Assembly (NCBI GenBank): GCA_040702975.1
Contig: CP159990.1
Location: forward strand, 744,001-808,000
Length of the DNA: 64,000 bases
From: Roseburia hominis
Lineage (GTDB): Bacteria > Bacillota > Clostridia > Lachnospirales > Lachnospiraceae
Reading direction: 5' to 3'
Of the stretch, positions 50,352-61,000 are shown in pieces (position 1 is the stretch's first letter; the number at the start of each line of letters is the position of its first letter). Both the position numbers and the translations under genes were made by a program. The notes under the pieces were generated by a model. It was not told where the DNA came from and did no database searches. It saw only the letters and a list, made by a program, of their open reading frames with translations.

Positions 50352-50478
50352 AGAAACCCGTGTGGTGCTGCAAAGCCTGATCCGGCTTAAGAACACTCTA
50401 ATACAAGAGGGACGCTGCACGGATTGCATTGACGAGCTGATCGTGAAAATCACGGCGGCACCCGTGAAGAAAATGTAA
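50311..50478 (+). CDS. Small conserved protein of SipW/TasA loci
   Basis: 55 residues from ATG 50311, overlapping the XRE gene by 41 bases in another frame. It reads 'MWKNKKRYLYLNYEETRVVL', 'QSLIRLKNTLIQEGRCTDCI', then a helix. I have seen very similar short proteins in clostridial accessory DNA. Two cysteines are spaced CTDC. Function unknown. Confidence 0.65.
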   Translation: MWKNKKRYLYLNYEETRVVLQSLIRLKNTLIQEGRCTDCIDELIVKITAAPVKKM

Positions 50479-50532
50479 TAGTGAATACTGTAAAAATAGT
50501 AAAACAGTAAGAGTGTTTATCGATATGCGCTG

Positions 50533-50548
50533 CATAATGCAAATTATG
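50533..50548 (+). promoter_or_regulatory. Candidate recombination or binding site, copy 2
   Basis: CATAAT-GCAA-ATTATG, perfect 6-bp arms, in the same position ahead of a broken integrase as the site at 46535. Confidence 0.4.
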
Positions 50549-50574
50549 TATCAATTCAGCGTAGGGCAGGAGGG

Positions 50575-50802
50575 ATGGCTTTGCGAATGACAAAGAAAAG
50601 CGTGGACAGTTTTCTGCGCCGGCAGAAAGAAAGCGGTGCATCGGCAGACTGCGTACGCAAGCACAAATGCTTTATAACGGCCCTCTACAATTGGCTTCCC
50701 GAAGGAAAAGAATTGACGGCGGACGCTCTTCTTTCGTGGAGAGAAAGCATGGCCGTCAGAGGTTACTCCAAAGCCACTGTCAGCAGCTATGTCAAAGAAT
50801 AA
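50575..50802 (+). pseudogene. Tyrosine recombinase, N-terminal domain only (copy 2)
   Basis: 75 codons: 'KSVDSFLRRQKESGASADCV', 'KCFITALYNWLPEGKELTAD', 'MAVRGYSKATVSSYVKE' and TAA 50800. This is the SAM-like core-binding domain of XerC/integrase proteins without its catalytic domain. The frame is clean, so it could also be an expressed truncated protein. The upstream 70 bases resemble those before copy 1. Confidence 0.7.
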
Positions 50803-50862
50803 CAGAAGCAATCACCAAAACCAACCCAGCCGAAGAAGCCCCGGAAATGGTAACAGACATCA

Positions 50863-51147
50863 GTGGACTTCTTTCAGAACGCTTATGTCAACCAAAACGG
50901 TGAGATCACGGTACAAAGTGCCGACGGAGATAAGGTAATCGCTCCGGGAACCAGCAATGATTACACCTTCACTTTAAAAAATACGGGAAACATTTCCCTT
51001 GATTATATACTGAATTTAGACAGCCTATTTCAGGTGGATGAGAAAAACATCCCCATTCTGGTGCGCTTACGAAAGGGCAAAAAAAGCCCGAAAATAAGCG
51101 TAATCAGACTCCGGGAGGACTCCGGATCGGTGAAGATAATCATTTAA
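50863..51147 (+). pseudogene. Broken copy of the VPKTG-type surface protein
   Basis: 'VDFFQNAYVNQNGEITVQSA', 'DGDKVIAPGTSNDYTFTLKN', 'TGNISLDYIL' matches the middle of the 48500-49510 protein. Both the signal-anchor and the sorting tail are missing; the end is unrelated and stops at TAA 51147. Confidence 0.75.
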
Positions 51148-51232
51148 TCATAGGATAAAGCGAAGCGGATTCCAGATATCCGCTGTAGGGAGATAGAAAA
51201 GCAAGGTTAAGAACAGAGAGGAGCGGCAGCGA

Positions 51233-51775
51233 ATGGAGGAAACAAGGGCATATCGACCGAATTGGGTATTTAGGGCGGCCATGGTTTTGTTGTGCATGGT
51301 GCTGGTCTTGACATATATAACGGCAGGACTTTTGGCCAAGTATGCAGCCATGGGAACCGGCCAAGATCAAGCCCGGGTAGCTTCTTATGATGTAACTGCG
51401 AATATGCCGGCGTTTGAAACGGAAATTCCCGTGGTGTTGAAACCGGGAGAATCCAAGGAATACACTTTTACTATTACCAATTCCAGCGAGGTAGCGGTAC
51501 AGATGCAGGCGGCTTTGCAGACAGAAGGCAATCTGCCGCTGAAAATAGAACATCAAAAGGGAACTGCCGAATCAGGCAATTGGCAAACCCTTACAGGTAA
51601 TATTCAAACCGAATCGGGAACCACCTGTACATGGTCCGATCCGCTGGCCGCCGGAGATGTGGAAGAGCAGACATATCGGATCCGAATCTCATGGGCAGAA
51701 AATTGCAGCGAGTACCAGTATGCCAACGGAGTAGAGGCAGTCAAATTGACCATCACGGCCAGTCAGATCGATTAA
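51233..51775 (+). CDS. TasA/CalY-like secreted subunit (second)
   Basis: 180 residues; GAGAGGAGCGG precedes ATG 51233. The SipW-type signal is at about 12-38: 'AMVLLCMVLVLTYITAGLLA', then 'KYAAMGTGQDQARVASYDV', the same pattern as the first TasA-like protein. The mature part is a single beta domain with 'VVLKPGESKEYTFTITNSSE' and the ending 'VEAVKLTITASQID', close to the 'WTVTATQID' end of the first. Probably a second fibre subunit or cap. Confidence 0.83.
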   Translation: MEETRAYRPNWVFRAAMVLLCMVLVLTYITAGLLAKYAAMGTGQDQARVASYDVTANMPAFETEIPVVLKPGESKEYTFTITNSSEVAVQMQAALQTEGNLPLKIEHQKGTAESGNWQTLTGNIQTESGTTCTWSDPLAAGDVEEQTYRIRISWAENCSEYQYANGVEAVKLTITASQID

Positions 51776-51788
51776 GGAGGAGACGAGT

Positions 51789-52718
51789 GTGAAGCTTCAT
51801 CACAAAATCAGTAAAAAGCATTTCATTCAGGTGCTGGCTGTCACTTTAGTCTTATTTGCTGCAGTCGTGCTGGCGAAATACATTCAAACATTTCAAACGG
51901 ATCATGGCGTAATCACTTCGGAGAAATTCTATTTCACCGTGGATCTGATCAGCGACAGTAAAATGGCAGCAGGATCCGATGGCCTCTTCTCCCTGAAAAA
52001 TACAGAGAGCGGCACATGGCATCTTTATGGCGGCGGCCAGCATACCGTGGATTTCAGCGTGCGCAATTATTATGATGATCTGCGGATTACGCGGGAAAGT
52101 ATCACCTATTCTGCTAAAGTAGAGGCAGCAGACATTCCCAATGTGAATCTAACCGCCGAGGGCGAGGGCGGAAACGTGACGGGTTTGATGACCTTGGGAG
52201 AAAAGTCCGAGGCGGAGGACAAATATACCAAAACGGATAAGCTGTTTCACCTGACCATACCGGAGAATTATACGGAAGAAACGACGGTTAAGGTTACCAT
52301 TCAGAGCACAAGCCCCTATAAAAAGACCATAGAATTGTCCTTCGTGGTTCATCCGGCCGGAGAGGAGCTGACCTATGAGGTTGTTGATTCCATGAACAGC
52401 CCTTATGCGGAGCTGATCATCCGTAACGGAACCAGTCAGCCAGTTCGACCGGTGATTAACTGGAGCAGCACCACGCTCTCCATTGACAATACCAATGAAT
52501 TGACATTTGTATATGGTGCGGATAACACATTTACAATTCAACCTGACATGGAGTCTAGGGAAATGCAGGTCAGCAGAGAAATCAAATCCGGTGAGAGCGT
52601 ATCGATTTATTTTTTTAAGAGTGACAGCAAGAATTATAGCCAGGTCAAGACTTTAGTGGCTTCTGATAATAAGATTGTAATTCGGGATTCCGGTTCGGGG
52701 GAAGGAAACGCAGAATGA
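51789..52718 (+). CDS. Secreted protein with SipW-type start
   Basis: 309 residues from GTG 51789 with AAGGAGGAG ahead. The signal 'VLAVTLVLFAAVVLAKYIQT' ends LAKY, like the neighbouring subunits. The rest is beta-rich, probably two Ig-like or TasA-like domains: about 40-200 and 200-300. No motif for attachment is visible. It overlaps the giant gene start by four bases (ATGA), so the two are co-translated and may work as a pair. Confidence 0.72.
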   Translation: MKLHHKISKKHFIQVLAVTLVLFAAVVLAKYIQTFQTDHGVITSEKFYFTVDLISDSKMAAGSDGLFSLKNTESGTWHLYGGGQHTVDFSVRNYYDDLRITRESITYSAKVEAADIPNVNLTAEGEGGNVTGLMTLGEKSEAEDKYTKTDKLFHLTIPENYTEETTVKVTIQSTSPYKKTIELSFVVHPAGEELTYEVVDSMNSPYAELIIRNGTSQPVRPVINWSSTTLSIDNTNELTFVYGADNTFTIQPDMESREMQVSREIKSGESVSIYFFKSDSKNYSQVKTLVASDNKIVIRDSGSGEGNAE

Positions 52719-55700
52719 AGAGCATAAAAAGAATGACGATTAATAGACTCTTTGCCGCTTTGTTATGTGCCGCAGTATTACTGGGGCAGTTTGGCACGCC
52801 CTACTACGCACAGGCAGCAGAGGGCGGCAGCAAAATCCCGGAGGCGGCCGAGACGACTGAAATCGTGGAGCCTACAGAAGAGAAGAGTAAAGAAGAGGCG
52901 GATCTCACCGCGGATGTGGAATCCGAAGCGGACTGGAATGGCACGGTGGGCGCTTTGGCGTTCACGGGAGATTGGCGGCACGACCTTTTGCTCCTGGCCG
53001 ACACGCAAACAGGCTATGATGAGAGCACCCGGAACTACATTGAGGAAGACGGCGTCCGCCATGGCTATACCCGCTACGGCCAGTGGTACGGGGACCCTTA
53101 CGGAGCATGGAACACGACCATGATCGGCTTCTGCCTGCATTATGCGGGTGTAAAAGGTGTGCCCTTTTTGCCGGACTGCCGGCAGTGGGTGGACCGGTTA
53201 CAGGAATGGGATAAGGAGAATCAAACCGCCTTGTATCACGAGCACGGCTCATATCAGCCGGAGGCGGGCGATATTGTGTTCTTCTATACCGTGAGCGAGA
53301 AAACGGGCCAGCTGGAGGCGTCCCGGGCAGGGATCCTCCTGGAAGTGACCGAGGACGGTTTCCGGACCCTGGAGGGGGACGACGGCCCGGTCAGATCTTG
53401 CGAATACAGAAAGGATGCCGAAGACGCGAATTGTGTCTTGGGCTATCTTGCTATACCGGAAAACCCGGATTATAACGTGCCCGAGGAGAGCGTATCTCAG
53501 GAGGGCGAGCCTCAGGACGGGGAAACAGTTCCCGATGATTTGGATACGAAGCCGTATCCTTGGGAAAATCTGGACGATGCAGGCTTTGCCGCCTGGGTCA
53601 CAGGTGGGGAGAATGACGAAGCCCTGAAGACCATGCAGGAGGAGGACGGGGCAGAATTTGATGCATTCCAGCTTCGCCTGGAGGAAATGCAGTCCTTGGC
53701 GCTGCTGCAGCAGGTGACAGAATACCTGCAGGCTCTGCTGGGCGGGGAGCCTACGGCACCCCTTGCCGATGATGCGGGGAAGGAAACTGTCTATGTGGGC
53801 GTAACGTACGGTAAGACATTGGAATCCGCCGACGTGGGAGACAGGCCGGAGTATCCCTATCCCACCATGGAGGATGCCATGCAAGCTGTGAAGAACGGCG
53901 GCACAATTTTAGTTGTGGACAAAATTGATGTCAGCGCTTTGCCTGGACAGCAGAACGGCAAGGCTGTCACGATTAAAGGCTGGAGCGGCACTATCGCAGC
54001 GGACGCATCGCAGGACGGGAAGGAGCATGTGCTCACTGACCCCATCATTACTATGAAAGGAGACTGGGTACTGAAGGGCGATACTACAATTTGCGACGTC
54101 ACTCTGAAACAGGGAGGCAGCGGAACCAAAATGCTTTATCCGGAGGGGTATAAGCTGCAGATTGGAACGCCGGCGGAGGAAACCGGTGAGGCAACGACCT
54201 TCATTAAAGATGCGAACGGTAATGAAAGTAACTGGTTCACGATCTATACCGACCCATACGGTTCCAAAGGTGTAGCTGCGGCAACTGTAGAAAATAAGGC
54301 AAACAGCAGCATTACAAAGGTAGATATTGCCATTTACGGTGCGCATAAGGGTGTCTTCCTTAGCAGTTTCCATATACCCGCAGAGTTTAATAAGGTGCTG
54401 CTTCCCAATCTGGAGACGGTCAACATATATGTTGCCGGTAGTAATACGAAAAAGAATACAATATATGCAGGGAGCTGGTATGAATCTCTGATTCCTGCAT
54501 TTGGAAATAAATTACAGACCGTTAATGTGACGCTAAAATATATAGACTTTAAAGGATATCATCCTCATCTGAACCGTGGGTGGCAAGACATCAGGCAGCA
54601 ATCCGGCGCGAATTTTATGTATACCCTGGACAATGTTAAGACTAACGGGACTGACCCTAATAACGGAGATGGTAACTGGATGTGTATCGGTCCGTTTAAC
54701 ACAACAGGGAATATAGAATTCAATTTAAAGAATTCCGAAATAAGTGAGTTATATATTGATGGAGGAATAACCAGCAAGGTCAACAATCTCACACTGAATT
54801 TGGAGAACTCCACCATTAGAAAGCTGTTTTCCGATTATCATGAACAGTATGGAGACATCAACGTATCGGTAAACGGTGCGTTTGAACTGAACTTAACGGA
54901 CTCCAAAATAACCGACAGTTTTCTGCTCACCAATGCGAGCAGTGAGGCATTGGCTACGGAAACGATCAATGTAAAAGGCGCTTCCTCCTCATTGCCGGGT
55001 ACATTTGAGATTCGGAATAAGACCGCCAGAACTCAGCCGGTTCAGATCAACTATTCTGATGGTATAACCACCACCATTCCGTCGCTCCAAGAGGAAAGTT
55101 ATGACGTTACTGTCGGCGCCGGATGTACGGTCACGTTCGATAAAGCGCAGAATCATGTCCATGACGTGACCAATAATGGAACGATTATAGCCACAGTGAA
55201 CCAAAACTGGAGCGGAAATTACACCGGAGCTGGCGGTGCTAAAATAATACTTGACGCGGTCAACAAGGTGCATATCAGCGGCAGTGTCAGCGGCACCACG
55301 AATGTGTCCCTGCAAGATACGGCTGTGAGCGCAGACAAGATCATTGCGGCCATTTCATCAGGCAGCGGTGACGTCAGCGCAATGACGTTGCCGTCTGTCG
55401 ATGGCGTTATTGTTTCGACAGCTGCGGGCAGTTGGCGGTATGAAAAGAATGTGCCGAATTATGCGCAGCCCGGTTGTGTTTATCTGAGCTACCTCGGAAG
55501 TGACGCTTATGATGGTTCAAGTTATCAAAAGGCCGTATTCAGCGTGAAAAGAGCGTATGAGCTTGCAATACAAGGAAATAAACGAATCGTTCTTTGCGAC
55601 AAATACTTCTATGATAATATCGATGCGAATGGGCAGTGGGCGTTTGGTAAAGATAACAACGTCTTATCGCATCCTTCCACACCGATACTCTTTACAAATA

Positions 55701-58087
55701 CGGACGGAAACCATACGTTTAACGATGCAAAGCTGATTGTCCCTACGGCAAATAATTTTGATGCTGTAATAGTTCGTGAGAAAAGCTCGAGAGACTCCAC
55801 GGGAATCCGGATGGAGGGCAGCTTTGAGTTTCAAAACATCACCTTTTCATGTGCCGAAGGAGATACCTACGGAAACAAACACAGATATCTCAACATTTAC
55901 GCAAATGGATACAAGACGGTAATCGGCGACGGCTGCAAAACCGATGGATTAAGGCGCACACAGCTTTTCGGCGGATCGTACAATGGCGAAGTTCAATCAA
56001 CCGATCTGACTGTGAAGTCCGGCAAGTTCTACCGCATTTACGGCGGAAACTGCACCGGAGACGTTAAGAACGGAATCAAGCTTTCGGTCATTTCGTCAGA
56101 CGCTCAGTCTGTAACGGGGGTAAATCTCATTGACGGCGGGAGCACCAACGGAGAGATCAGTGTTGAGGTTTCGGGAAACGTGCAGTTTGACGATGACAAG
56201 ATCGATCCGCCTAAAAATGATAATATTTATAAAATACCTATAAAAATCAAGGGCGGCAGCACGGGCCAGGATAAAGCCGCAGCGCTGAAAATCCGTGATA
56301 TTACTGAAAAGATCGATTACATTTACGGGCCTAACAGCAGCTATTCGAAAATTGAAATTGATGGTGTTACAGTGACCACCATATATTTACATTCCTGCGT
56401 TAACCCTCATTACGGAAGCGGCGTTGCAAAAATCGGATATACCGGTCCGGTAACAGCAGATTATATTTACGGGGCCGATTCTTTCCAGTGTGCATCAAGC
56501 GGCAGATATGATATCTATTTTAAGGAAGCAAAGGTAAAATCTGTAACCGGCTATTCGAAAATAGACAACGTTTTCGTAGAAGGAAACAGCGAGGTCGAGT
56601 CTGAGATTGCCGGGGTAAAAGCTGTGACCGTGCAGAGCGGCGGTACTCTGATCTATCACGGACCGGAGATAAAAGCAGAGGGTGTTTGTGTAAATGGCGG
56701 AACACTGAACCTGACGAATCTGTCTGCTCGTCTGCCCAGCCTGAGAGCGACGGACAGCGCAAAGCTGATACTCTTTGAAGGAGGAAGCTTGACGATTGCA
56801 GGTGCGGTTAGCGGAACCACCACGGTGGAATCTGAACGCTTTACCATCACCGCTCCAACCGCATTCGTTGAGAGTGATCCCAAGAAAGGGGCGTTTACGG
56901 CGGAGGGCATCGAGTATAGCACCTCCGGCGTAAATTCGATCTGGAAAAAAGAGAAGGTATATACCGGTATTCTGGACGTCGTATATGTATCTCCCGATGG
57001 AGATGACTCCAACGACGGCGCGAAGAATACTCCTGTTAAAACGCTGGGCAAAGCGTTTGAAAACGTAAATGACAACGGCTATATCGTTGTATGCGGAAAG
57101 GTCGAGTTCACGACATGGCCGAGCATACCTAAGAAGGTATTTATCACCTCGGATGACCGACTTATTCCCGAAGTATCGGACGGTCAGGATTACAGAGCCT
57201 CCGGGGCGAAGCTGTCTTTTGCGCCGGGAACGTCGGGTTCAAGCTACATCACCATGCTTGCGGATCTTACGCTGAGAAATCTGAACGTAGAGTATGACTT
57301 TGGTACAGATTATGGCGGCATTGACGCCAACGGGTATTGCCTGACCATCGGTGAAAAGACGGCAGATACCTATCAGGACGACCGGTCTCCCGATGTTACC
57401 TTCACTAAAAAGAGTCCTACCAGCATCAATAAGTTCTTCATTATCGGCGGCGGCAGAAACGGAGATTTGAGTTCCGTCAACTTAAATCTCTATAATACAA
57501 CCGTATATGGGGTATCGGCAATTTGGGGCGGAACGAACGCCGACGGCGCTGTTACGGTTAAGGGCAATGTGGATCTTGATCTGCAGGACTGCTCATATAC
57601 CCATTTGCTGATTTGCGGCGTGCCTGATCAACCAGATCCAAAAGTGGACTATAGATCAGGCTACGGTACAATAGAGGGAAACAGCACGATCACGGTCGAA
57701 TTTACCGATTCCAAAGCGGTTAATAGAGTGATTGGAAATGATCTAAATAAGGGACTTTCACATCCCAGAGGATATGCAAACCTGAAGCAGAATGGGAATA
57801 CGACGCTTAGAATGGAGAATCATTCCAAGCGTAATAACGCATTCATTTGGGACGATTGGAGTATCAATGCCGGTAATTATAATTTTGACTTGCCCCATGC
57901 GAAGGGTACGAATACCCGCTATTATGACGGAGGAGACTACGGCGTAACATCCAAGAATTTTGTTATCGCGGGAAAATCCATGGATTTAGATTACGCAGCG
58001 GGCGACAACCCGGAGATCGTTGTGGAAATGCGCGGGAAAATTACAATTCTGTGGTCAGATTTTCTGCGTAGTTATAGTCCGGTCTGA
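52715..58087 (+). CDS. Giant secreted beta-helix surface protein, first part (to in-frame TGA)
   Basis: 1790 codons from ATG 52715 to TGA 58085-58087. Signal peptide at 1-34 ('LFAALLCAAVLLGQFGTPYY', AQA cut). Residues about 95-250 look like a CHAP amidase domain ('YTRYGQWYGDPYGAWNTTMI', 'YQPEAGDIVFFY'), but Asn replaces the catalytic Cys (AWN for PWC) and the His site is 'SRAGI', so it should be inactive. Then come three beta-helix modules of about 500 residues starting near 355, 919 and 1420, the later two with the DUF1565-like 'VYVSPDGDDSNDGAKNTPVK' type of start. The frame continues beyond the stop. 'SPV-stop-APHTSVKL' suggests a Trp codon mutated to TGA. Confidence 0.85.
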   Translation: MKSIKRMTINRLFAALLCAAVLLGQFGTPYYAQAAEGGSKIPEAAETTEIVEPTEEKSKEEADLTADVESEADWNGTVGALAFTGDWRHDLLLLADTQTGYDESTRNYIEEDGVRHGYTRYGQWYGDPYGAWNTTMIGFCLHYAGVKGVPFLPDCRQWVDRLQEWDKENQTALYHEHGSYQPEAGDIVFFYTVSEKTGQLEASRAGILLEVTEDGFRTLEGDDGPVRSCEYRKDAEDANCVLGYLAIPENPDYNVPEESVSQEGEPQDGETVPDDLDTKPYPWENLDDAGFAAWVTGGENDEALKTMQEEDGAEFDAFQLRLEEMQSLALLQQVTEYLQALLGGEPTAPLADDAGKETVYVGVTYGKTLESADVGDRPEYPYPTMEDAMQAVKNGGTILVVDKIDVSALPGQQNGKAVTIKGWSGTIAADASQDGKEHVLTDPIITMKGDWVLKGDTTICDVTLKQGGSGTKMLYPEGYKLQIGTPAEETGEATTFIKDANGNESNWFTIYTDPYGSKGVAAATVENKANSSITKVDIAIYGAHKGVFLSSFHIPAEFNKVLLPNLETVNIYVAGSNTKKNTIYAGSWYESLIPAFGNKLQTVNVTLKYIDFKGYHPHLNRGWQDIRQQSGANFMYTLDNVKTNGTDPNNGDGNWMCIGPFNTTGNIEFNLKNSEISELYIDGGITSKVNNLTLNLENSTIRKLFSDYHEQYGDINVSVNGAFELNLTDSKITDSFLLTNASSEALATETINVKGASSSLPGTFEIRNKTARTQPVQINYSDGITTTIPSLQEESYDVTVGAGCTVTFDKAQNHVHDVTNNGTIIATVNQNWSGNYTGAGGAKIILDAVNKVHISGSVSGTTNVSLQDTAVSADKIIAAISSGSGDVSAMTLPSVDGVIVSTAAGSWRYEKNVPNYAQPGCVYLSYLGSDAYDGSSYQKAVFSVKRAYELAIQGNKRIVLCDKYFYDNIDANGQWAFGKDNNVLSHPSTPILFTNTDGNHTFNDAKLIVPTANNFDAVIVREKSSRDSTGIRMEGSFEFQNITFSCAEGDTYGNKHRYLNIYANGYKTVIGDGCKTDGLRRTQLFGGSYNGEVQSTDLTVKSGKFYRIYGGNCTGDVKNGIKLSVISSDAQSVTGVNLIDGGSTNGEISVEVSGNVQFDDDKIDPPKNDNIYKIPIKIKGGSTGQDKAAALKIRDITEKIDYIYGPNSSYSKIEIDGVTVTTIYLHSCVNPHYGSGVAKIGYTGPVTADYIYGADSFQCASSGRYDIYFKEAKVKSVTGYSKIDNVFVEGNSEVESEIAGVKAVTVQSGGTLIYHGPEIKAEGVCVNGGTLNLTNLSARLPSLRATDSAKLILFEGGSLTIAGAVSGTTTVESERFTITAPTAFVESDPKKGAFTAEGIEYSTSGVNSIWKKEKVYTGILDVVYVSPDGDDSNDGAKNTPVKTLGKAFENVNDNGYIVVCGKVEFTTWPSIPKKVFITSDDRLIPEVSDGQDYRASGAKLSFAPGTSGSSYITMLADLTLRNLNVEYDFGTDYGGIDANGYCLTIGEKTADTYQDDRSPDVTFTKKSPTSINKFFIIGGGRNGDLSSVNLNLYNTTVYGVSAIWGGTNADGAVTVKGNVDLDLQDCSYTHLLICGVPDQPDPKVDYRSGYGTIEGNSTITVEFTDSKAVNRVIGNDLNKGLSHPRGYANLKQNGNTTLRMENHSKRNNAFIWDDWSINAGNYNFDLPHAKGTNTRYYDGGDYGVTSKNFVIAGKSMDLDYAAGDNPEIVVEMRGKITILWSDFLRSYSPV

Positions 58088-61000
58088 GCTCCCCATACTT
58101 CCGTGAAGCTGATTTTAGGCGATGAAGTGAACGGAAGCGGCGGCATAAATATCCAATCAGACAACAATCCCAAATACCAGTTGTTTGGATGGCAAGCTGA
58201 AACCAGTGGCGCAAATATTGGTACTGGAAAATATAACGGGGACAATGCCTTCAAGGATTTTACCGTAGAGGTATATCCCGGCACCAAAGCTCGTTTCCGT
58301 TTTAATCCGACGGGTTATGAAATCGAAACGAAAAATGCACTGTACAACAATAAGCCTGTTGTTATACTCCACAGCAAGAAAGGGGAAAAGTCCGTTTACA
58401 CTGCGGAGGATATAGTGTCGGAAAATCCGTATGCATCGGGCGTATATTTGATGCTGGATGGTGTCACTCTGAAAAAGAAGAGTATTTCTGGAACCAATTT
58501 CGATCTGCACCTTAAAAAAGAAAGTGAATTTATTTCTTTGGATGACGAAAACATCGCTTTTGTACTGAACGGGCAGCTCACCGTGGAGGGCGCGGGCTCC
58601 AAGCTGACGGTTCCCACCGTGGCGACGGTTAAGAGTGCAAAGTTTACGGAAGCGCAGTTTACGATCGAGCAGTCGCTTACTGTCGAGGGGAAGCTGACGT
58701 CCACAAACAGCACATTGACCATGGGACCCTACAGTGTACTGAACGCCGGGGAAGCGGACGGAAGTGCGGTTGTAAATTACAGCGGTACAGGTGGCGATGG
58801 CAAACGGTTCCGCATTGTGGAAAAGAAAGGCAACGCTTTGCAGGATCATTTCAAGGCCGGCAAAGACAGTAACGGTAGTGATTTTACGTTAACCTATACA
58901 CCTACGGGCACCGATACAACCTGGCGCTACGGCGCAGAAAACGATGGAACAGTCATCTTTGTCAATATGCTCGGCAATGATTCCAACAGCGGTCTTGAAC
59001 CCTACGATGCCGTTATGACCTTGCGAAAGGCGTTTGATCTGGCAGCTGAAAAAATCAAAGCGCTGAGAGCTGAAGATTCTAATGAAAAGGTGGCTGTTCG
59101 GATTGTATTCTCCGGGGCGTATGACCTTACGAATGATCCGATCAATCAGGTAAGTGGTACTGCACAACAAACGCTGACGGGTATCGGAGCCGAGAACTAT
59201 GAGATCACCCTGTCGCAGTGGGTCAGCGCCAAAGGTAAGGTTACTGTTAAAGATGGGTATGAGATGCCCTGGGACCTTACGGTAAAGAACATTAAGTTCA
59301 CACATCCGATCGACCAGAATACTCTGTTCGCAAATGGCCATACGATTGTTTTTGACGAGGGTGTTCAAAATCTTCTTGAAGACGGAACAGTGCAGGCGAA
59401 GCCGGTCCTGTATGGCGGAAGCGAGGATGGCACAGTTGAAAACACCAATTTGACGGTTAATTCCGGAAGCTGGCTCCAAATATACGGCGGTGGTAAAAAC
59501 GGCGACGTGAAGGGGAACACTACCGTCATTCTGGGCGATCCGGAGAAGAAAACCGCCCCCATCTTTAACGGGCGGGATGAAGATTTCAGCACCGCATCCA
59601 CCCCGGCAGTCTTTGGCGGCGGTGAAAAAGGCGATGTGAAAGGCAATACCAATGTGACGGTTCGCTTCGGCGAATACGGTCACATCTACGGCGGCGGCCA
59701 GTCCGGCAACGTGACCGGCGATACTGCTGTCATCATGAAGCATAAGGACGCTTCGGCTCTCCGCGTCTATGGCGGCGGTTACACCGGGACGGTCGGCGGT
59801 ACGGCAGCAGTGAACCTTAAGAGCGGCACCGCCAAACGTGTTTACGGCGGCGGCGAGGCGAATGATGCTACCGTGGGCAAGACAAATGTCACCATTGGTG
59901 ACGGCTTGGACAGCTCCGCACAGGTGCTTAACTATCTCCGTGGCTCCGGCGCCCGAGGCGGCGTGACAGATACAGCGACCCTGACCATTCAGGACGGTGC
60001 CGTGATTCCGGCAGGATGCGACGCGGCTGCCGGCGGTTATACCGGCGGCGTTGGCACTAGCATACTGAACGTCATCGGCGGTGAGGTGAACACCGATCTG
60101 TTCGCCGGCGGCGCCGGGGAGATCGTCCTATCCGGAGCCAATCAGGGGCAGCCGGATCCCGACAAGGGCGTGGTATCCGCGTCTAAGGCTATCATCACCG
60201 GCGGCACCATTAAGGGTAATATCTACGGCGGCGGCAACCTTGGCTCCGTGGGAACGAACAGCGTCTCTGGCTCTACGGCCGTGAATTTGGAGGGTGGCAG
60301 CATCACCGGTAACGTTTACGGCGGCGGCAAGCAGGCGTCCACTTATGGCAATATCGACCTGACTGTGGATATGGCCAATGATTCAGATTCTGTCACCGGC
60401 TCCGTTTTCGGCGGCGCGCAGGGCACAGATACTGTGGCGGCAAATGTCAACGGCACAGTCAGCGTCACTGTTAAAAAGATCACCATTAAAGGAGCCGTTT
60501 ACGGCGGTTGCGATACCAACGGCAAAGTCAACGAAACGAATGTTACCGTCAACAACCTCCCGGACTGTGATGTGTTCGGCGCGGGTCTGGGTCAAAAGAC
60601 GGAGGTTGAGAATACCAATGTCACTCTGGCATTGCCGGAATCACAGGCTTTAGAAAAAGATAACGAAGACAGTCCTTTAAATGACTTCTCCGTCTATGGC
60701 GGCGGCGAGAAGGGAACAGTTACAGGCCAAAGTGCTGTAACCGTGAACCGCTGGTCCGGCGATGTCTATGGCGGTGGCAAGGGCGTTAAGGAAGGAGAAA
60801 ACCTGATCGATGCCAATGCCAAGACTACCAATGTTACGGTGAGCGGTGCCCTGATGGGTAATGTCTATGGTGGCGGCGAGCTGGCCACAGTAGGCACTTC
60901 CGGTGAAACCGATATAGTAACCCATGTCACTTTGGAAACCACTGCGAAATTGTTTCACAGCGAAGTGTTTGGCGGCGGCCGCGGAGAAATGGAAAAAGAA

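Noticed and set aside
58085..58087. Selenocysteine or stop-codon reassignment at TGA
   Set aside because: The next bases show no clear SECIS-like hairpin, other genes here use TGA as a normal stop, and Trp to TGA mutation explains it simply.
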